Assembly: GCA_023078685.1 (NCBI GenBank)
Contig: JALGAS010000001.1
Span: 2,418,001-2,482,000 of the forward strand
Direction: 5' to 3'
Origin: Neopestalotiopsis rosae
Taxonomy: Eukaryota > Ascomycota > Sordariomycetes > Amphisphaeriales > Sporocadaceae
DNA: 64,000 nt
Made by a program: the position numbers and the translations under genes
In this document: in pieces, positions 42,120-53,199 of the stretch
How the letters are laid out: the number at the start of each line of letters is the position of its first letter
Position numbering within the stretch: the stretch's first letter is position 1
The notes under the pieces: model-generated
The model's input: the letters and a program-made list of their open reading frames with translations, nothing else
Told to the model about the DNA's origin: nothing
The model's database searches: none

Positions 42120-45094
42120 ATGGAGACTGATACCGGACAGACTTCGGCCGAATCTGCATTAAGGGAGCTTCATGCGTATGCGAAGCTACTGTTTCTCCGT
42201 AGTGGTCGCCAATTTGAGGACAGAACCTCGCATCGAGAATTCGGAAGCGAGGTACTCTCGGACAAATCTTGTCATGATGGCGACTCTTCAAAGAACACAC
42301 TGTTCGGTAACCTTGATATGGACCGCTTGCGCCAGGAATTCCTGGACAGACTATCCGAGGCGGTTTCCTCGACGAAGGATGGCCGCCATGTTGTTGCCAG
42401 CCATATGTTCTACTGGCCCGACAAGGCCAAGGTTTTTGTTGCGATAAATACAGGATTTTCTCAGGGCGATGCAGTACATAAGTTCTTAGGAGAATTATGT
42501 ACAACACTGAAGGCTATTGCTGCCGCTGCAGGTTCGGAATGCACTGCTAACACCCTCGGAAATGACCGCTAACACGTATTTCTACAGACAATCAGATCGA
42601 GAAGCACATGGACACACTCTGGAATATGTTGCTTCGTCACCAGTCCCCGAGATTGAACGCCAGTATTGTCGACCTACGGCAAATCATGAAACGCTTCAAT
42701 CACCTCCTTCCCGAAAACCCCTCTCCAGAGTCAATTCGCGAAGGTGCTCTCCAAGATACGGGTCAGCTTGTACTCGGTTTCGAGGACTGCCTTAAACTGT
42801 TAGCCGAGTTGCTTTTTAGTAATAGCGACTCGGATCTGGAAAAACACAATAGTCTTGTGAGCCTGAGCCATGATCTCTACCGAATCTTTCCAGCCGAGCA
42901 CTTCCAGGCCCTCGGCCGAGCAGGTGACAAACTACACCAAGCGATTGGCTTTTTGGGCCGCCTTCAGACATCCTTCCGTGTCCTTGTTGCGGCTGCGAGG
43001 CAAATATCCGAGTTCATCCAACTTTCCTTGATCCCTGTGGTTCGATTGAAGACTCAGAGAAAACCGCTTAGGCAGGAATGGAGTCTGGCTAAGACGTTCC
43101 AGGCACTCAACCTTCAACTGAGCGATACAGTGATTAGTGAAGTCATGTGGCCGTCAGTCTCAAAGTCCAGGTGGACGCAGAACCGACTACTCACAGACTT
43201 TTCTCAACTGAAGTCCCCAACATGGGAAGTGCACGCCGAAATCCAGCTCATCATTTTCATTCTCAACCACCCCGGAGAGGTTGCTAACGGAAAGAGATTT
43301 GACTACATTGGCTGTAGCAGGTATAGTTGCCTATTATGTTCTAAATTTCTTCAGTTTTTCAAAGCTCTCAGAACACGTGGGTGTCATGGCAAGCTTTACA
43401 ACCACAGCTGGACTATTCCGCTTGGGATAAACCTGGGGACGAGCGAGCAGCGTTTGCTGTCAGAGGTCGCGATGGAGGTCACATCGTGGATGCGAAAGGA
43501 GCTGATCACCAGTAAAATGCCACTAAAGCAAAAGAGGTTGGAGGCTAAGGAATCTACCATTGGTGGTAGTCTGATTGCCGTACCGGGGGTCAGTCAAGAA
43601 AATCACCAGCAAATATACGCCGCATCCGAGTATCTACATCGACAACGAGCGCAGAACTCTTATATGCAACCCAAAGAAGAGAGGTGCGTCTATCCACTCG
43701 ATTCTATCCCACTGTCTTCGATGTTTGCAAAACTGGATGCTGAGAATGATGCGATTAGATCCCTGGGTCCCATCGAAGATGAGGAAGTCCTAGAATTCCA
43801 AACACGATACGAGACGCCCACAGAAAATTCTATGAAGCTTTGCGCTAGCTGCTCTGAGGTAGAAACCGCTCGGCAATGCTCTCACTGCGGAGGAGCTCCA
43901 TTCTGTAGTAAAATCTGTGAACGGGGGATGCGGTTGTCACATCTTCTCGCATGCAATATGCGACAAGTCACATCAGCAGACTACCTCTACGAGGATATCC
44001 TGATGGATGAACTTCCGACGGATCTCCAAGTACGGCAGGACTATTGGTTCGACCGGTGTGAAAGCAAAAACGAAGAGTCACACTTATTTGGGGTCTTTGC
44101 CGGGCTTGTTCGCTATCATCCAAATCATGTCACGCGCGAAGAGCTCCACCAGTGGCGATCGGACCCAGGCGGAAACCCATACGTGGTCGCAAAGATAGTT
44201 GAAAGGTTCGAAGAGTTACCCAAGGGTTTTAGGGGAGAATACTTTCTTTGGTTCCTGAGATACCGTACCCGCTTCGAATTGCTAGATGGTCACGACTCAA
44301 TCCCCCGACCACCAAGCCCTATGACGCAGGTACAAAGTATGCAGGCCAGAGGCCGGAAGTATCTGGCTCCCGAGGACCAACATAAGGACTTTGAGGACTT
44401 GATTCCTTTTGCGAAGATGCATTGCTTCGCGTTTTTTTGCATGGCCGTCGACAATCTGTACCCGCCGCCGATGAACAGTGAACACTGTCACTGGTTCGAC
44501 TTTGGTTTCGTTGTTTCCCATGACCAGCATGAGGAAAGGAGGCTCGGGGCAATGTACAGCACTATGCTCTTCGGATCAATGTCCCGAGAGCAATACGCTC
44601 AAAGTATCGGGTCATCAGCTACGGTGAAATGGATGAAGGAGCAAGGTCCTACATGCAGCTTCGACGAATTCTGGAAGGCGTGGGAAGGAGGGAAGCTCAC
44701 GACCATGCTCAACAAATGCTGGCGAGACTTGCCGATCGGAAAAAGTTTCATGCTCGCTGAAGATGACGACCTCCTTATTCGCTTGCGCGTGTTCCTTGAG
44801 GCAAAGACACCCCGTCCATCCATCTGGAGGCTGCGTCATTTTCTCGCAATAGAAAATGTTTGTGTGGAGTCTGCTGCACCTGGGATTGCCGCTGCCGCAC
44901 GGGACTATGGGTTTTTCGAGCAGCTGGACACGAGGACGACCATGGAGTTGAGGGATTTCTATGTGCAGCTTTTCAAGGAAGCGCAGCCGTTGGCAATTCA
45001 CCGGAAAAGAATGGAAGGCAATTTGGTGCAATTTGCAGAGGACCATGTCCAAATGACTCCAAGGGTAAAAGAAATGCTTCATGGTCTTCTGTAA
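42120..45094 (+). CDS. OTT_1508-like deaminase with MYND zinc finger
   Basis: Exon 1 is 42120-42531, the intron 42532-42587 (CGCTAAC branch), and exon 2 42588-45094; 972 aa, intact. About residue 350: WEVHAEIQLIIF, the His-Ala-Glu zinc and proton-shuttle motif. About residue 383: YSCLLCSKF, the paired zinc cysteines, after FDYIGCS. This is the fold of the fungal OTT_1508-like branch of nucleic-acid deaminases. About residues 555-593: a MYND finger (CASCSEVETARQCSHCGGAP, then CSKICERGM... HLLAC), a protein-interaction module. The last about 370 residues are a separate unknown domain (LPTDLQVRQDYWF; SHDQHEERRLGAMYSTM). The substrate is unproved; relatives are proposed to edit DNA or RNA of invaders. 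Confidence 0.85.
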
Positions 45095-46037
45095 CTGAAC
45101 ATGCTTTACGCAACGAGTTTCCCCAGTATTTTCTAGACCAAGAAAACTACACGCCACGTGAATACTCTATTGAAAGGTAGACCGTTTGTGGTCAATGATT
45201 GTATAAATGTCTGGTGGGTGGTTATGGGATTAAAATAAATTGAAACCGTTGACTGAGACTTGGCCGATCTCCATGCGGCCGCATCTTTTTTTTTTTTCTT
45301 TTTTTTTTTAAAAAAAAGCAGCGAAGAAGCGGGGATGCGGGGATTGAGCCAACCGAGACTGCACCACTTGTTGTTCATGCTAGTAAATGTCGATTAACCT
45401 TTAGCCCAGCTCTTCCGTCCGCAATCCTAGTATTTGCCAATGCATAGCCTTACCTCCCTATATGTCGTTGTCATCCGAAAGCTTTCTACACATCCGAAAG
45501 CTTTCTACAACTTTGATATAAGTTCAGGTTGGCTTCCTCCTTATTCGACTAACCTACCACAGTAAGTTGGGGTCGTATCCTGGTCTTACTCAGCTTGGCA
45601 TCCTGTGTTCTACTATGGGTTTGGGACTAAAATTGTAACCATAAAAGTCGGTGTAATAAGGATCAGACGCGACCTCTGCAATTTCTTTATATGATCGCAG
45701 GATTTGGTGATAGAGAGGAAGTGCAAAGCAGGATCGGTCCGGCCATCGGTATATGTTCTCTCGAAGGTTCATGTCATGATTGATTAGCTATGAAAATCAA
45801 TGCAATCTCGAAGTATATATGCCTTCGTTCATTTGAATGGATGTTTCCTCTGATTTAGGAGACGTATAGAAAAATTAGGTTTTACATAAGCTACCACAAG
45901 TTCTGGACCAGCTCAAGATCCCGCGTGGTCGGCAACATCTTGTCTAGCACGTATTGGCCCTGATCAAGTCCTGCAACATATGTTTTGAACAAGTTGGCTG
46001 CTATCACAAAAGATCACTTGGCTAGAACTGGAGTTCT
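45095..46037. other. Gene-free stretch
   Basis: Contains a T-run/A-run hairpin at about 45285-45317 and a 19-bp exact tandem duplication at 45472-45509. Confidence 0.5.
45472..45509 (+). repeat. 19-bp tandem duplication
   Basis: CATCCGAAAGCTTTCTACA occurs twice head to tail without mismatch. Confidence 0.95.
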
Positions 46038-46736
46038 TTAACTCAATAGTCTATGTAGACTCTCGTCCAAAACACCCTCTGCTAAACGCAAAGCCTTGTG
46101 GCAATCCGGCTCGGTCAGCAACTGGCATCCGGTCAGCACAAGCTCTTCCCACATGATCCTCTCAATGTCGTAGCCGAAAGCCTTCATGAGACCTTCAGCG
46201 GGCCCCCAGAGCCGTTGCAAGCTTCCAGTAGCATTTTTGTCCAACAGAGGGCTCCCATTCTGCAGCAGCAGCTCAACATCAAGCTTAACAATGTTGTTAT
46301 GAATTAAAAATGGCTGGGCAATTATTTCCTCAGCTTCCTTGACCATATTTCTGTTGGAGCTATCCTCGCCCTCGAGCCTCTTCACCTCAATCGAGTCCAA
46401 TTCGAATCCTTTGCTGGATCTTGTCCCGGGGGCATGAAACAGCTCCCAGTCTTCCCTCGGATCTGCCTGCTTCATGCCAGCTGATCGCCACGTTCCGTTC
46501 AACGAACGCCCCATGACTGTCACACGGTTCTTGGCATCGTAGAAAGGTGCTTTGACGACGAGCGCCGCGTGAAGGAATGTCTCCTTGACGCCCTCGCCAG
46601 CGGCGCCTTGACTCAATATCGGGTAGTAGAGACGCGGGCCCAGGGAATTATAGTACAATGCAAGGAGCAGATCGCGCGCATGCCGCGACTTATCGTAGAG
46701 CATGATGCCGGACTCTAAGCTCCTTCTCTTGGCCAT
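46038..46736 (-). CDS. Hypothetical protein, about 232 aa
   Basis: One exon from the ATG at 46736 (MAKRRSLESGIML). Mixed composition, ending in a helical block (DCHKALRLAEGVLDESLHRL). No domain recognised. It reads the same way as the gag-like relic upstream, but no retroelement motif is visible in it. Confidence 0.55.
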   Translation of the reverse strand: MAKRRSLESGIMLYDKSRHARDLLLALYYNSLGPRLYYPILSQGAAGEGVKETFLHAALVVKAPFYDAKNRVTVMGRSLNGTWRSAGMKQADPREDWELFHAPGTRSSKGFELDSIEVKRLEGEDSSNRNMVKEAEEIIAQPFLIHNNIVKLDVELLLQNGSPLLDKNATGSLQRLWGPAEGLMKAFGYDIERIMWEELVLTGCQLLTEPDCHKALRLAEGVLDESLHRLLS

Positions 46737-46821
46737 CTGAGGCACCGGTACGTCTGCGATGCCGTGGCCCAGATGGCTTACTGGCCCAAAAGTCGAGTCA
46801 CACGACCATACCCTAAGACGT

Positions 46822-47612
46822 TTATGGCTCTACTCTTCGAATGCTGGATCTTGCTCCGGAACAGAGCCTTGACCGGTTCGGACAGGCTGTTTCGTCCAAA
46901 AATATCATTTTGGTGTTGTCCCGTCGAAACTTTCGGCCACTAGCTGCAAATATCTCCTCACAAGCGTCTACCCAGCTTTTCCACTTAACATAGTTCGAAG
47001 CTAGCCGTGAGTTTCTCATGTTCGGATCTGAAGGCTGCTCGTCCCAGGGGATTGAAGATCCCGTTGTGGATGAGTCAGACGATTTTGGAGTCGGGAGCAC
47101 TTTCCCTATGATACGTAGTAGAGGACGGCTTGTGTCGCTGATTGGATGCTGAAGAGGAATTGTGGGGAAAAGGGGGGGGGGGGCGGGCGGGGGCAAGAGA
47201 TGGGAGGTTTGGAGATCCAGAAGCTGTTTCTCGATACAGGCTAAATCACGTTTGGATTACTTACATATGACGATGGCGACTTTCTTTCTTTTCCTTTTGC
47301 AGTTGGTTGAGCCGCCGCTTTCGGGTCAAGACTTCTTCGAGCACTGGTTGCTTTTATTCCTCCAATTCTTCTGTAGAGCCTGCCTCGGTCAGCAGGTTCG
47401 ACTGGCTATACTGAGGGTTTCGCGATGGTCCCGCTTCAAGTTCCTCTGCTCCCTCTACGCTTCACGCTGCAGCTCATCTTCTTCTTCTGCTGGCTCAGAT
47501 CGTGTACGGCGACGCCTAGTATTTGGCGACGAAAATAATGTAGCCTTCACGCTTTTGACAACACCCGCCGCGTTAAAAGGTAGATATCATGCATTTCTCG
47601 ACAAAATCCATC
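46822..47612 (-). pseudogene. Disrupted gene, possible retroelement gag-like relic
   Basis: The reading begins MDFVEKCMIST at 47612 but needs frame changes at about 47580 (TTTT) and 47460 and passes a TAA at about 47350. Between these it is clearly protein-like (TRRRRTRSEPAEEEDEL; VLTRKRRLNQLQKEKKESRH). An intron at about 47220-47265 (GTAAGT) and a Pro-rich stretch with a 12-nt G run (47172-47183 on plus) follow. The 3' part (SNYVKWKSWVDACEEIFAAS) resembles fungal gag proteins around the W..W...C..IF pattern. Homopolymer sequencing errors could explain some shifts. Confidence 0.45.
47172..47183. repeat. Poly-G tract of 12
   Basis: G run inside the disrupted minus-strand gene; length likely variable or uncertain. 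Confidence 0.85.
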
Positions 47613-47896
47613 GCGGATATCTAGTTCTTTATTGATTGACAGGTTTAAAATATGCATGTGATATTTGCGATAGCTCATGGTGGCGATAATGCGAGTAGAG
47701 TTCCTTACAGGGCGAATGTAGCTGGCAAAACACGCGGTACTACATAGTAGACTGGCGGGAAAAGGCGGTACGGGCTAGAGATGAGGGTGGGAACGGTCCA
47801 TAATATAATCTTTTACGTCCCAATTTCAAGGATTCATGTCATCTCTGGTTCCCATCTCTTTGCCCAAACATGTCTGGAGCTTTGTGATTGTCTATC

Positions 47897-48424
47897 ATGT
47901 CCCAAAGCGAGATATCAAGGTTCTACACACCGTTCAACCCTCATCCATTCAATTCGTACCTAAATGAATCCTTGGAAGAGATCCCAAGGTATCTGTTTCG
48001 TGTTTCCGACCCCTCTTCGCTTGGAATAACGAAGCAGTCCGAGGTGTGCTCTGAGGCCGCCCGGATTTCACCGGAACCACTTCGCGACCTCTATCAAATG
48101 CCCTTGCAGCAGGCTGCTCAGCTGCTCAACACTCATCTGTGGGGGAAGTGCTCACATTCCGATATAGACCCATGTAATCTGGTTTCCTGGACCAGTTCTC
48201 TTCTCGTGGCCCTCCAGTACGGCTTCTATTGTCATGGGCGCGGGTGGAAACCTCAAAAATTATTCGATATCAAGATTTTGATGATCGATACCAGGCAATT
48301 TGACAACTCTATTTTTGCTCGCGACTTGCAGGCTATTGCCGCTTTCAAAGACGCCTCCGAAGAAATCGAGCTCAACAGACTTTCGACTTCGATGAATTCT
48401 CCTGCTTCGGATTCTTACTGCTGA
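47897..48424 (+). CDS. DUF7587-like fungal protein, short
   Basis: 175 aa from the ATG at 47897. PRYLFRVSDPSS, then NLVSWTSSLLVALQYGF and IKILMIDTRQFDN... FARDLQAIAAF match the pattern I recall for the fungal DUF7587 family (R...; SWTSSLL.AL; IDT). The early Arg and the S-T/S-S strand recall ADP-ribosyltransferase-like folds, but this is only inference. The family usually continues with another block, so this copy may be truncated or lack its last exon. Confidence 0.6.
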   Translation: MSQSEISRFYTPFNPHPFNSYLNESLEEIPRYLFRVSDPSSLGITKQSEVCSEAARISPEPLRDLYQMPLQQAAQLLNTHLWGKCSHSDIDPCNLVSWTSSLLVALQYGFYCHGRGWKPQKLFDIKILMIDTRQFDNSIFARDLQAIAAFKDASEEIELNRLSTSMNSPASDSYC

Positions 48425-48681
48425 CGTATATTATTCCATATTGTACCAATTTCATGGTTAGAAGAACAGTAAAACCTCTCAGTCCATTGCTTAGTACTTC
48501 CTGCGTCTAATCGAAGGTCCCGTATTGAGTACGCATGAGTACACCATATTTGCAAATCAACAAAGATGGTCGTACCTCAGCAAGGGTTTCTCTTCCGTCG
48601 CGTCTGATTTGTGCATCTTCGCACTCAACTGCCACCCAGTAACCCGGTGGAAGAACAGGAAAACAGAAAGTCTCCTCTTCA

Positions 48682-49314
48682 TTAAATCTCGGAATAGACT
48701 CTCATTTGCTGTAGAAATTTTAGCAAAGCTGCAAGAATAGGGAGAAATATATGCTTACCTCTGCGCCGCTCCCTGATACTTGCTACTACGCATCGTAGCT
48801 TTGCGGCCGCGTGTTTTCGTGGCGTCTCCATGCTAAACATCAATCTGCTTAACCACGAATGATTGAGCTCGGTATATGTATAATCTGGCTCCTTCAGTCT
48901 CCCGACAACATTGCCGAAGTGCCACTCGCCAACATCAACATGGACAACATCCATTTCGGGAGGGTGATTAAGCATGGAAACCTCGAACCTGAAAGCAAGC
49001 GGGACGCCAAAGCCTCGCATTGTAAAGCGCGTCTCAAGTTTGCCCAAGTCCAACAAGAAGTAAAAGTATGTGCCGCCTTGACCATCACAGGTACCAACGC
49101 ATTTGAATAGAACATACGGCTGGGCGCATAATATATCCGTATTACTGTTCACAGGGTAGACTTTGGCGTTGGTACCCTCGACATTACCGAGCAGACCATT
49201 CAGATATGCATGTGGGACATGGAGCACTGCCCAGAATAAGGATGCTTGGGGATGGTGAGGCAAGTACGGCGATGGCTCACGGCTAGATGTGGTATTCTGG
49301 TCAATGCGTGACAT
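48682..49314 (-). CDS. Hypothetical protein, 210 aa
   Basis: One exon, ATG at 49314. Aromatic- and His-rich beta-type composition (LFWAVLHVPHAYLNGLLG; CDGQGGTYFYFLLDLGKL) with a basic C-terminus (IRERRRGKH). No domain recognised. An alternative upstream start exon (MAKKSKKSHAEPEVERL at 49403) is in another frame. Confidence 0.5.
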   Translation of the reverse strand: MSRIDQNTTSSREPSPYLPHHPQASLFWAVLHVPHAYLNGLLGNVEGTNAKVYPVNSNTDILCAQPYVLFKCVGTCDGQGGTYFYFLLDLGKLETRFTMRGFGVPLAFRFEVSMLNHPPEMDVVHVDVGEWHFGNVVGRLKEPDYTYTELNHSWLSRLMFSMETPRKHAAAKLRCVVASIRERRRGKHIFLPILAALLKFLQQMRVYSEI

Positions 49315-50562
49315 GATGAGCGAGAATCAAGGTCAGTGTTGTCGAGCATTGATAGTCTTTCGACCTCTGGCTCTGCATGGGATTTTTTTGACTTCTTGGC
49401 CATATTGCAAGATCTTTCGATGAGAAATATGACGGTGAAGATAAGATAATAGACGAGTATTGAGGAGACGGAGCGGTTGAAGATTTAAATAAGGAAGAGA
49501 CGCAGTCTGCCCAACAAAGAAAGCAATTGTCACTCCACAAACTATGAACCCCAACAAGACGCGGTCATTCACGCCTGGAGCGTCTGCGAGAGAAAATGTT
49601 GAGAATGTGGTCAAGCCTCGACAGATTCCCGATAAGGTTTGTGTATTGCTTCTCTTTCTTTGGCACTATGGTCAAGTTCCGGCCCGCTATTGGACGATAA
49701 TTTGATTATTAGGCCATTCTTGCAGTAGATTTCGGGATCTTCTCGTATGATTGGTCTTTGGTTGGCGGCAAAATGTGTGAATTCAGTCTATCCCGTTGAC
49801 TGCAGTACTTTGATCTACCCAAAGATTGTCTGTGCTTTATTTGCTGGTACTGATCAGGCTTTGATTTGGATATCTGGCAAAGTAATTATTATTCACGATA
49901 ATTACTTCAAAGCTATTCTAAGGGCTTTTTCTTTCTATGAATTCTTTTCAATTAATGGCACGAGCATATGGCTCTACGTAAAACCTAACCTGTGTCTCGA
50001 AAACAATCCGGTTCAGGTAGTTGCAGGCGATCATGTAACTATGAAGGCATATTTATTCATAGCAACAGTCTTGTACAAGCCTCCATAGACTATGATATGA
50101 TACAATAGTGGTCAAGGTCTAAGAAAACAAATTGGTCGCGGAAAACTCATCCTTAGACCTCCCACTCAGAGTCACGGGAAGTGTTATCTTTTGAAAGCTA
50201 CTACATTCTTTTTAATGGCTTCTCGTTCGGTCTCTCTCCATAATTCTATGTGTACATCAATTTTGTTGATATGGCGTTCAGTAGAATTCAGCCAAAGCCC
50301 TAGTTCGTCTCAATCTTACATTTGTGCAAAAGCTTGTGACCCCACATTTTGGGGTGGAAGTTTGCTCAATGGCGTGCCGTCTTTCATATAAATCATTTTC
50401 TTTATAATACGATCTCAGCCTCTCTTCAGTTGCAGATTCAAACAATGCCGATGAATCAACTTGCTTCTTGCTTTAGATGATACCGTCCATTGAAATTTGA
50501 TGTAGACTGTGGAGCGTGTCATCGTAAGTCACCTTCATCAAACACGCCAGGTTGAGCGAGCT
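49315..50562. other. AT-rich gene-free stretch
   Basis: No supported gene. Hydrophobic readings at 49747-50088 look like AT-rich noise. Confidence 0.4.
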
Positions 50563-51195
50563 TCATATGGAAAGGCATTGCAGTGACCAGATCATTCTGT
50601 CGATCGTAGCTTTCCACATAACAACTTTTGTACTATATGTCAAGTTCAGTTTCTCCCCTGTTGCGAAAGCGTGGAAAGTCGCACTATTCATTACAGCAGA
50701 ACTAGAAAATCTAAAACGAAAGTCTATCGTCATAGATTCCATACTAATTCGCCGCCAAATCAATGTTCTTATATATATATATATATAGCGTCCACTGAAC
50801 ATTAAGAAATAGAGTAACATAGGTTCAATCGAAATTCTCCCTGAACTTAGGGTTCTGATACCCAGGTCAAGCAGGCGAGTGATGGTATCGTTGTTGCCTT
50901 CTTGAATCTTGACCCATGGCTGCAAAACCATTTCGAATAAATGCTTGTGGCCCGATGGTCCGGCGAGGAGCAATGAGATCATAAGAACAGCGCGCAGCAT
51001 ACCATACAAAGGGATGAAACTCAGCACTGATTGAAAGAGCGATTCAAGGGACAAAATAGTCGAGAGGACCGACCAGTACATGAGACATTCTTTGAGTTGG
51101 GTAGGATTGGACGTTTTGAGCGCCTTGAACGCGGAGATAAGGGGATAAGATACACAGAGTATCGAGCTGATTCCATTCAGCAGAGCTCCAAACAT
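50563..51195 (-). CDS. TB2/DP1/HVA22 (Yop1-like) ER-shaping protein
   Basis: ATG at 51195 (MFGALLNGISSIL). Family signature: VSYPLISAFKALKTSNP, then LKECLMYWSVLSTILSLESL, then FIPLYGMLRAVLMISLLLAG and FEMVLQPWVK. These hairpin membrane segments bend ER tubules. After about residue 115 the reading runs into a TA microsatellite (50769-50787, read as YIYIYI) and loses family features, so the true C-terminus is probably reached by splicing or an earlier stop. Yop1 orthologues have similar hairpins but a different N-terminus, so this is a divergent paralogue. Confidence 0.7.
   Translation of the reverse strand: MFGALLNGISSILCVSYPLISAFKALKTSNPTQLKECLMYWSVLSTILSLESLFQSVLSFIPLYGMLRAVLMISLLLAGPSGHKHLFEMVLQPWVKIQEGNNDTITRLLDLGIRTLSSGRISIEPMLLYFLMFSGRYIYIYIRTLIWRRISMESMTIDFRFRFSSSAVMNSATFHAFATGEKLNLTYSTKVVMWKATIDRMIWSLQCLSI
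50769..50787. repeat. TA microsatellite
   Basis: Alternating TA for about 18 nt near the 3' end of the TB2/DP1-like reading. Confidence 0.85.
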
Positions 51196-51579
51196 GGTGC
51201 TAGGTAATGTACGGCAAAGATATCTTGTATATGACATGAGCAGGATATGAGTGTGAGGGTAACCTGGGCTCTATTAATACTAGAAGGGTTAAAGTAGATT
51301 CACTTCTGGAAGGACATAACTTGGGAGAATCCGAAAATAGAGAAGTGGAGCGATCTAAAACTGGAAGAATGTATTGTGATGGTTTGATGTGTTAAGTATA
51401 CTGTACAGAGCTGAATCAGGATGTTTCAATTCAGAGTTCAAATAGGTCGCTATAGCGTTACATAATGTTAGATCTCTTTGATCCGGAGTTTTCTTCACAT
51501 ACCACTGCCTCTCTTCAATCATCCAGGCAAGACATTCCCGAGCATTGACACGATGCCTGGTATCGATCCATTGCATTTT

Positions 51580-51949
51580 ATGAGGACCGACTCTGTTCCG
51601 GCTTACAGTGCGTTCAGCGGTGACTTCTTCGAAATGCTATGATTGAGCCTTACTGACATATCGTCGAGGAGTCGAAGAGTATAGCGACGATGCAGACGAA
51701 TCAGACCCGTCAGAAAGATCTACAGACGGCTCTGACGATGGAGAAAGCCTCGCAGATTTCATTGCCGATGAGACGGAGACGACCGTTTGGGAGGATAGCG
51801 GCGATGGCGAAAGCATTTTATCTGGCGAAGAAAGCACTGATGTAATGGATGATTTGGAAATGATCAAAGATGCACTCGAGAGCCTGGAGATCACCTGCAT
51901 CAAGTTACGAAATGTGGTCGAGAGACTGGAAGCGATGCGACTACATTAA
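51580..51949 (+). CDS. Small acidic protein, two exons
   Basis: Exon 1 is 51580-51619 (MRTDSVPAYSAFS), the intron 51620-51668 (GTGACT donor, CTTACTGAC branch) and exon 2 51669-51949, for 106 aa. The body is highly acidic (EYSDDADESDPSERSTDGSD), then comes a C-terminal amphipathic helix (DLEMIKDALESLEITCIKLR). No start codon lies in the main frame upstream, so the two-exon model decides the start. No family recognised; the layout is like the small gene at 17070-17520. Confidence 0.5.
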
Positions 51950-52167
51950 AATGAAAGTCGACTTGTGTGATGGAGTACGAACGGCCGCGCTATGTCTCAA
52001 TACACACCTCTGTAAGATATTGTCGCCCTAGCATTCACAAAGCTTGATTGTATTGAATGGGAGCCCTGGATGCTCACCAGGCTTGAGAGTCACATCGGTT
52101 CGATAAAACGTGCAATCACTTTCGGTTCCAACAATTTGGTTGACATCAATATTAATAGAAGATGTGT

Positions 52168-52490
52168 TTAGTCAGCGCCAACTATTATAGGTTTGCATCT
52201 ATCTGGTCTCGTTGGCATCTTCTTCAGAAGCCGCAAGATTCTAGTAGCCAGAAATCTTCTGTTGACTTGCGTTGGGTACGCACCAATTCTCTGACCCAAT
52301 ATATGAGTTTGGCCGCCACGATGCTGTACCGACGCTGCCTTGGCCGCTTTACGCGATTGTGCTCCAGCGCTTATCTTACTTTGCCCCTTTGTCCGATAGT
52401 ACACCAAATCGTCCTCTGCATCTGCCCCGGTCGCTTTGCTGCGCCTAGCGCTCATGAGGGGTTGGTATTCATCATCTGAGCTTCCTGCTG
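52168..52490 (-). CDS. Small basic protein fragment
   Basis: The reading GSSDDEYQPLMSARRSKATG continues to 52168 and is rich in Lys/Arg (AGAQSRKAAKAASVQ). A TATAG acceptor near 52496 suggests an upstream exon I could not fix. No family recognised. Confidence 0.35.
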
Positions 52491-52716
52491 TGTCTATAAG
52501 GTGAAATTAGCCCTGTTGTCAGTCTCATCACCGAACCTCGTCTTAGACAGCACATAATGTGGCTGGGGTTGCGCCTACCGGTGTGAACTGAGGTGTATTA
52601 GCTCTCCAGAGAGATCGCCGGAAAACCTCCACAGTTACTGAGAAGACATCAATCACTTGTGATGCCAAGCCTACGGAGATAGTGGTAGATAGGACGTTTC
52701 CAGCGCAGCGTGTTCG

Positions 52717-53135
52717 TCACGCGAGCCAGTATTCATCTGCAAAAACAATAACCGCCGCAGATCCAGCACCGGATATGGAGACTGGCCCGGAAGGCTGGGC
52801 AGCGGGCGATGAGAGTCCCGAAGACGCGGAAGTGGCTCCAACAGCTAATACAAGTACCAAATCGATCATATCGCGCCTGTTCTTCGGTATGCTCCTGGTG
52901 TAGGACAGTCGGACAATACATTTGGGAGCTTTGAGTGTGAATATAGTTACTTGGCCAGGAAAGGGTCGACTATCCACTTGTTCTGACTCGAGGGGGCCTC
53001 ACATCTCGAAGGATATGGTTGTACAGCAATAGGTTGCGGAGTATGAAGTTCAGATGGGCTGAAGCGGGATACTGCGTCTGAAATCTGTGATCGATAGGAA
53101 GTGCTGCTAGTGCCGCTCTGCACTTGTCCCGCCAT
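52717..53135 (-). CDS. Small protein, tentative two-exon model
   Basis: ATG at 53135 (MAGQVQSGTSSTSYRSQ). Exon 1 runs to 52951, the intron is 52895-52950 (GTAACT donor, CACCAG acceptor), and exon 2 ends at 52717, for 120 aa in phase. Exon 2 has low-complexity Ala/Ser/Gly. Its first 90 nt with leader are duplicated at 10265-10350. A plus-strand reading overlaps exon 2, so the 3' part is uncertain. Confidence 0.35.
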
Positions 53136-53199
53136 TGTCTCCTTTCTATATTGCTTTGCTTTGTTGTCATAGCTTCCTGTCATATACCACGTGTGACAC

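Noticed and set aside
49747..50088. Hydrophobic 113-codon reading as a membrane protein
   Set aside because: AT-rich sequence gives such readings by chance; no charged flanks, start context or homology.
51637..51903. Ser-rich minus-strand reading
   Set aside because: It is the reverse of the acidic plus-strand exon of the 51580 gene; the Ser richness comes from GAC/GAA codons read backwards.
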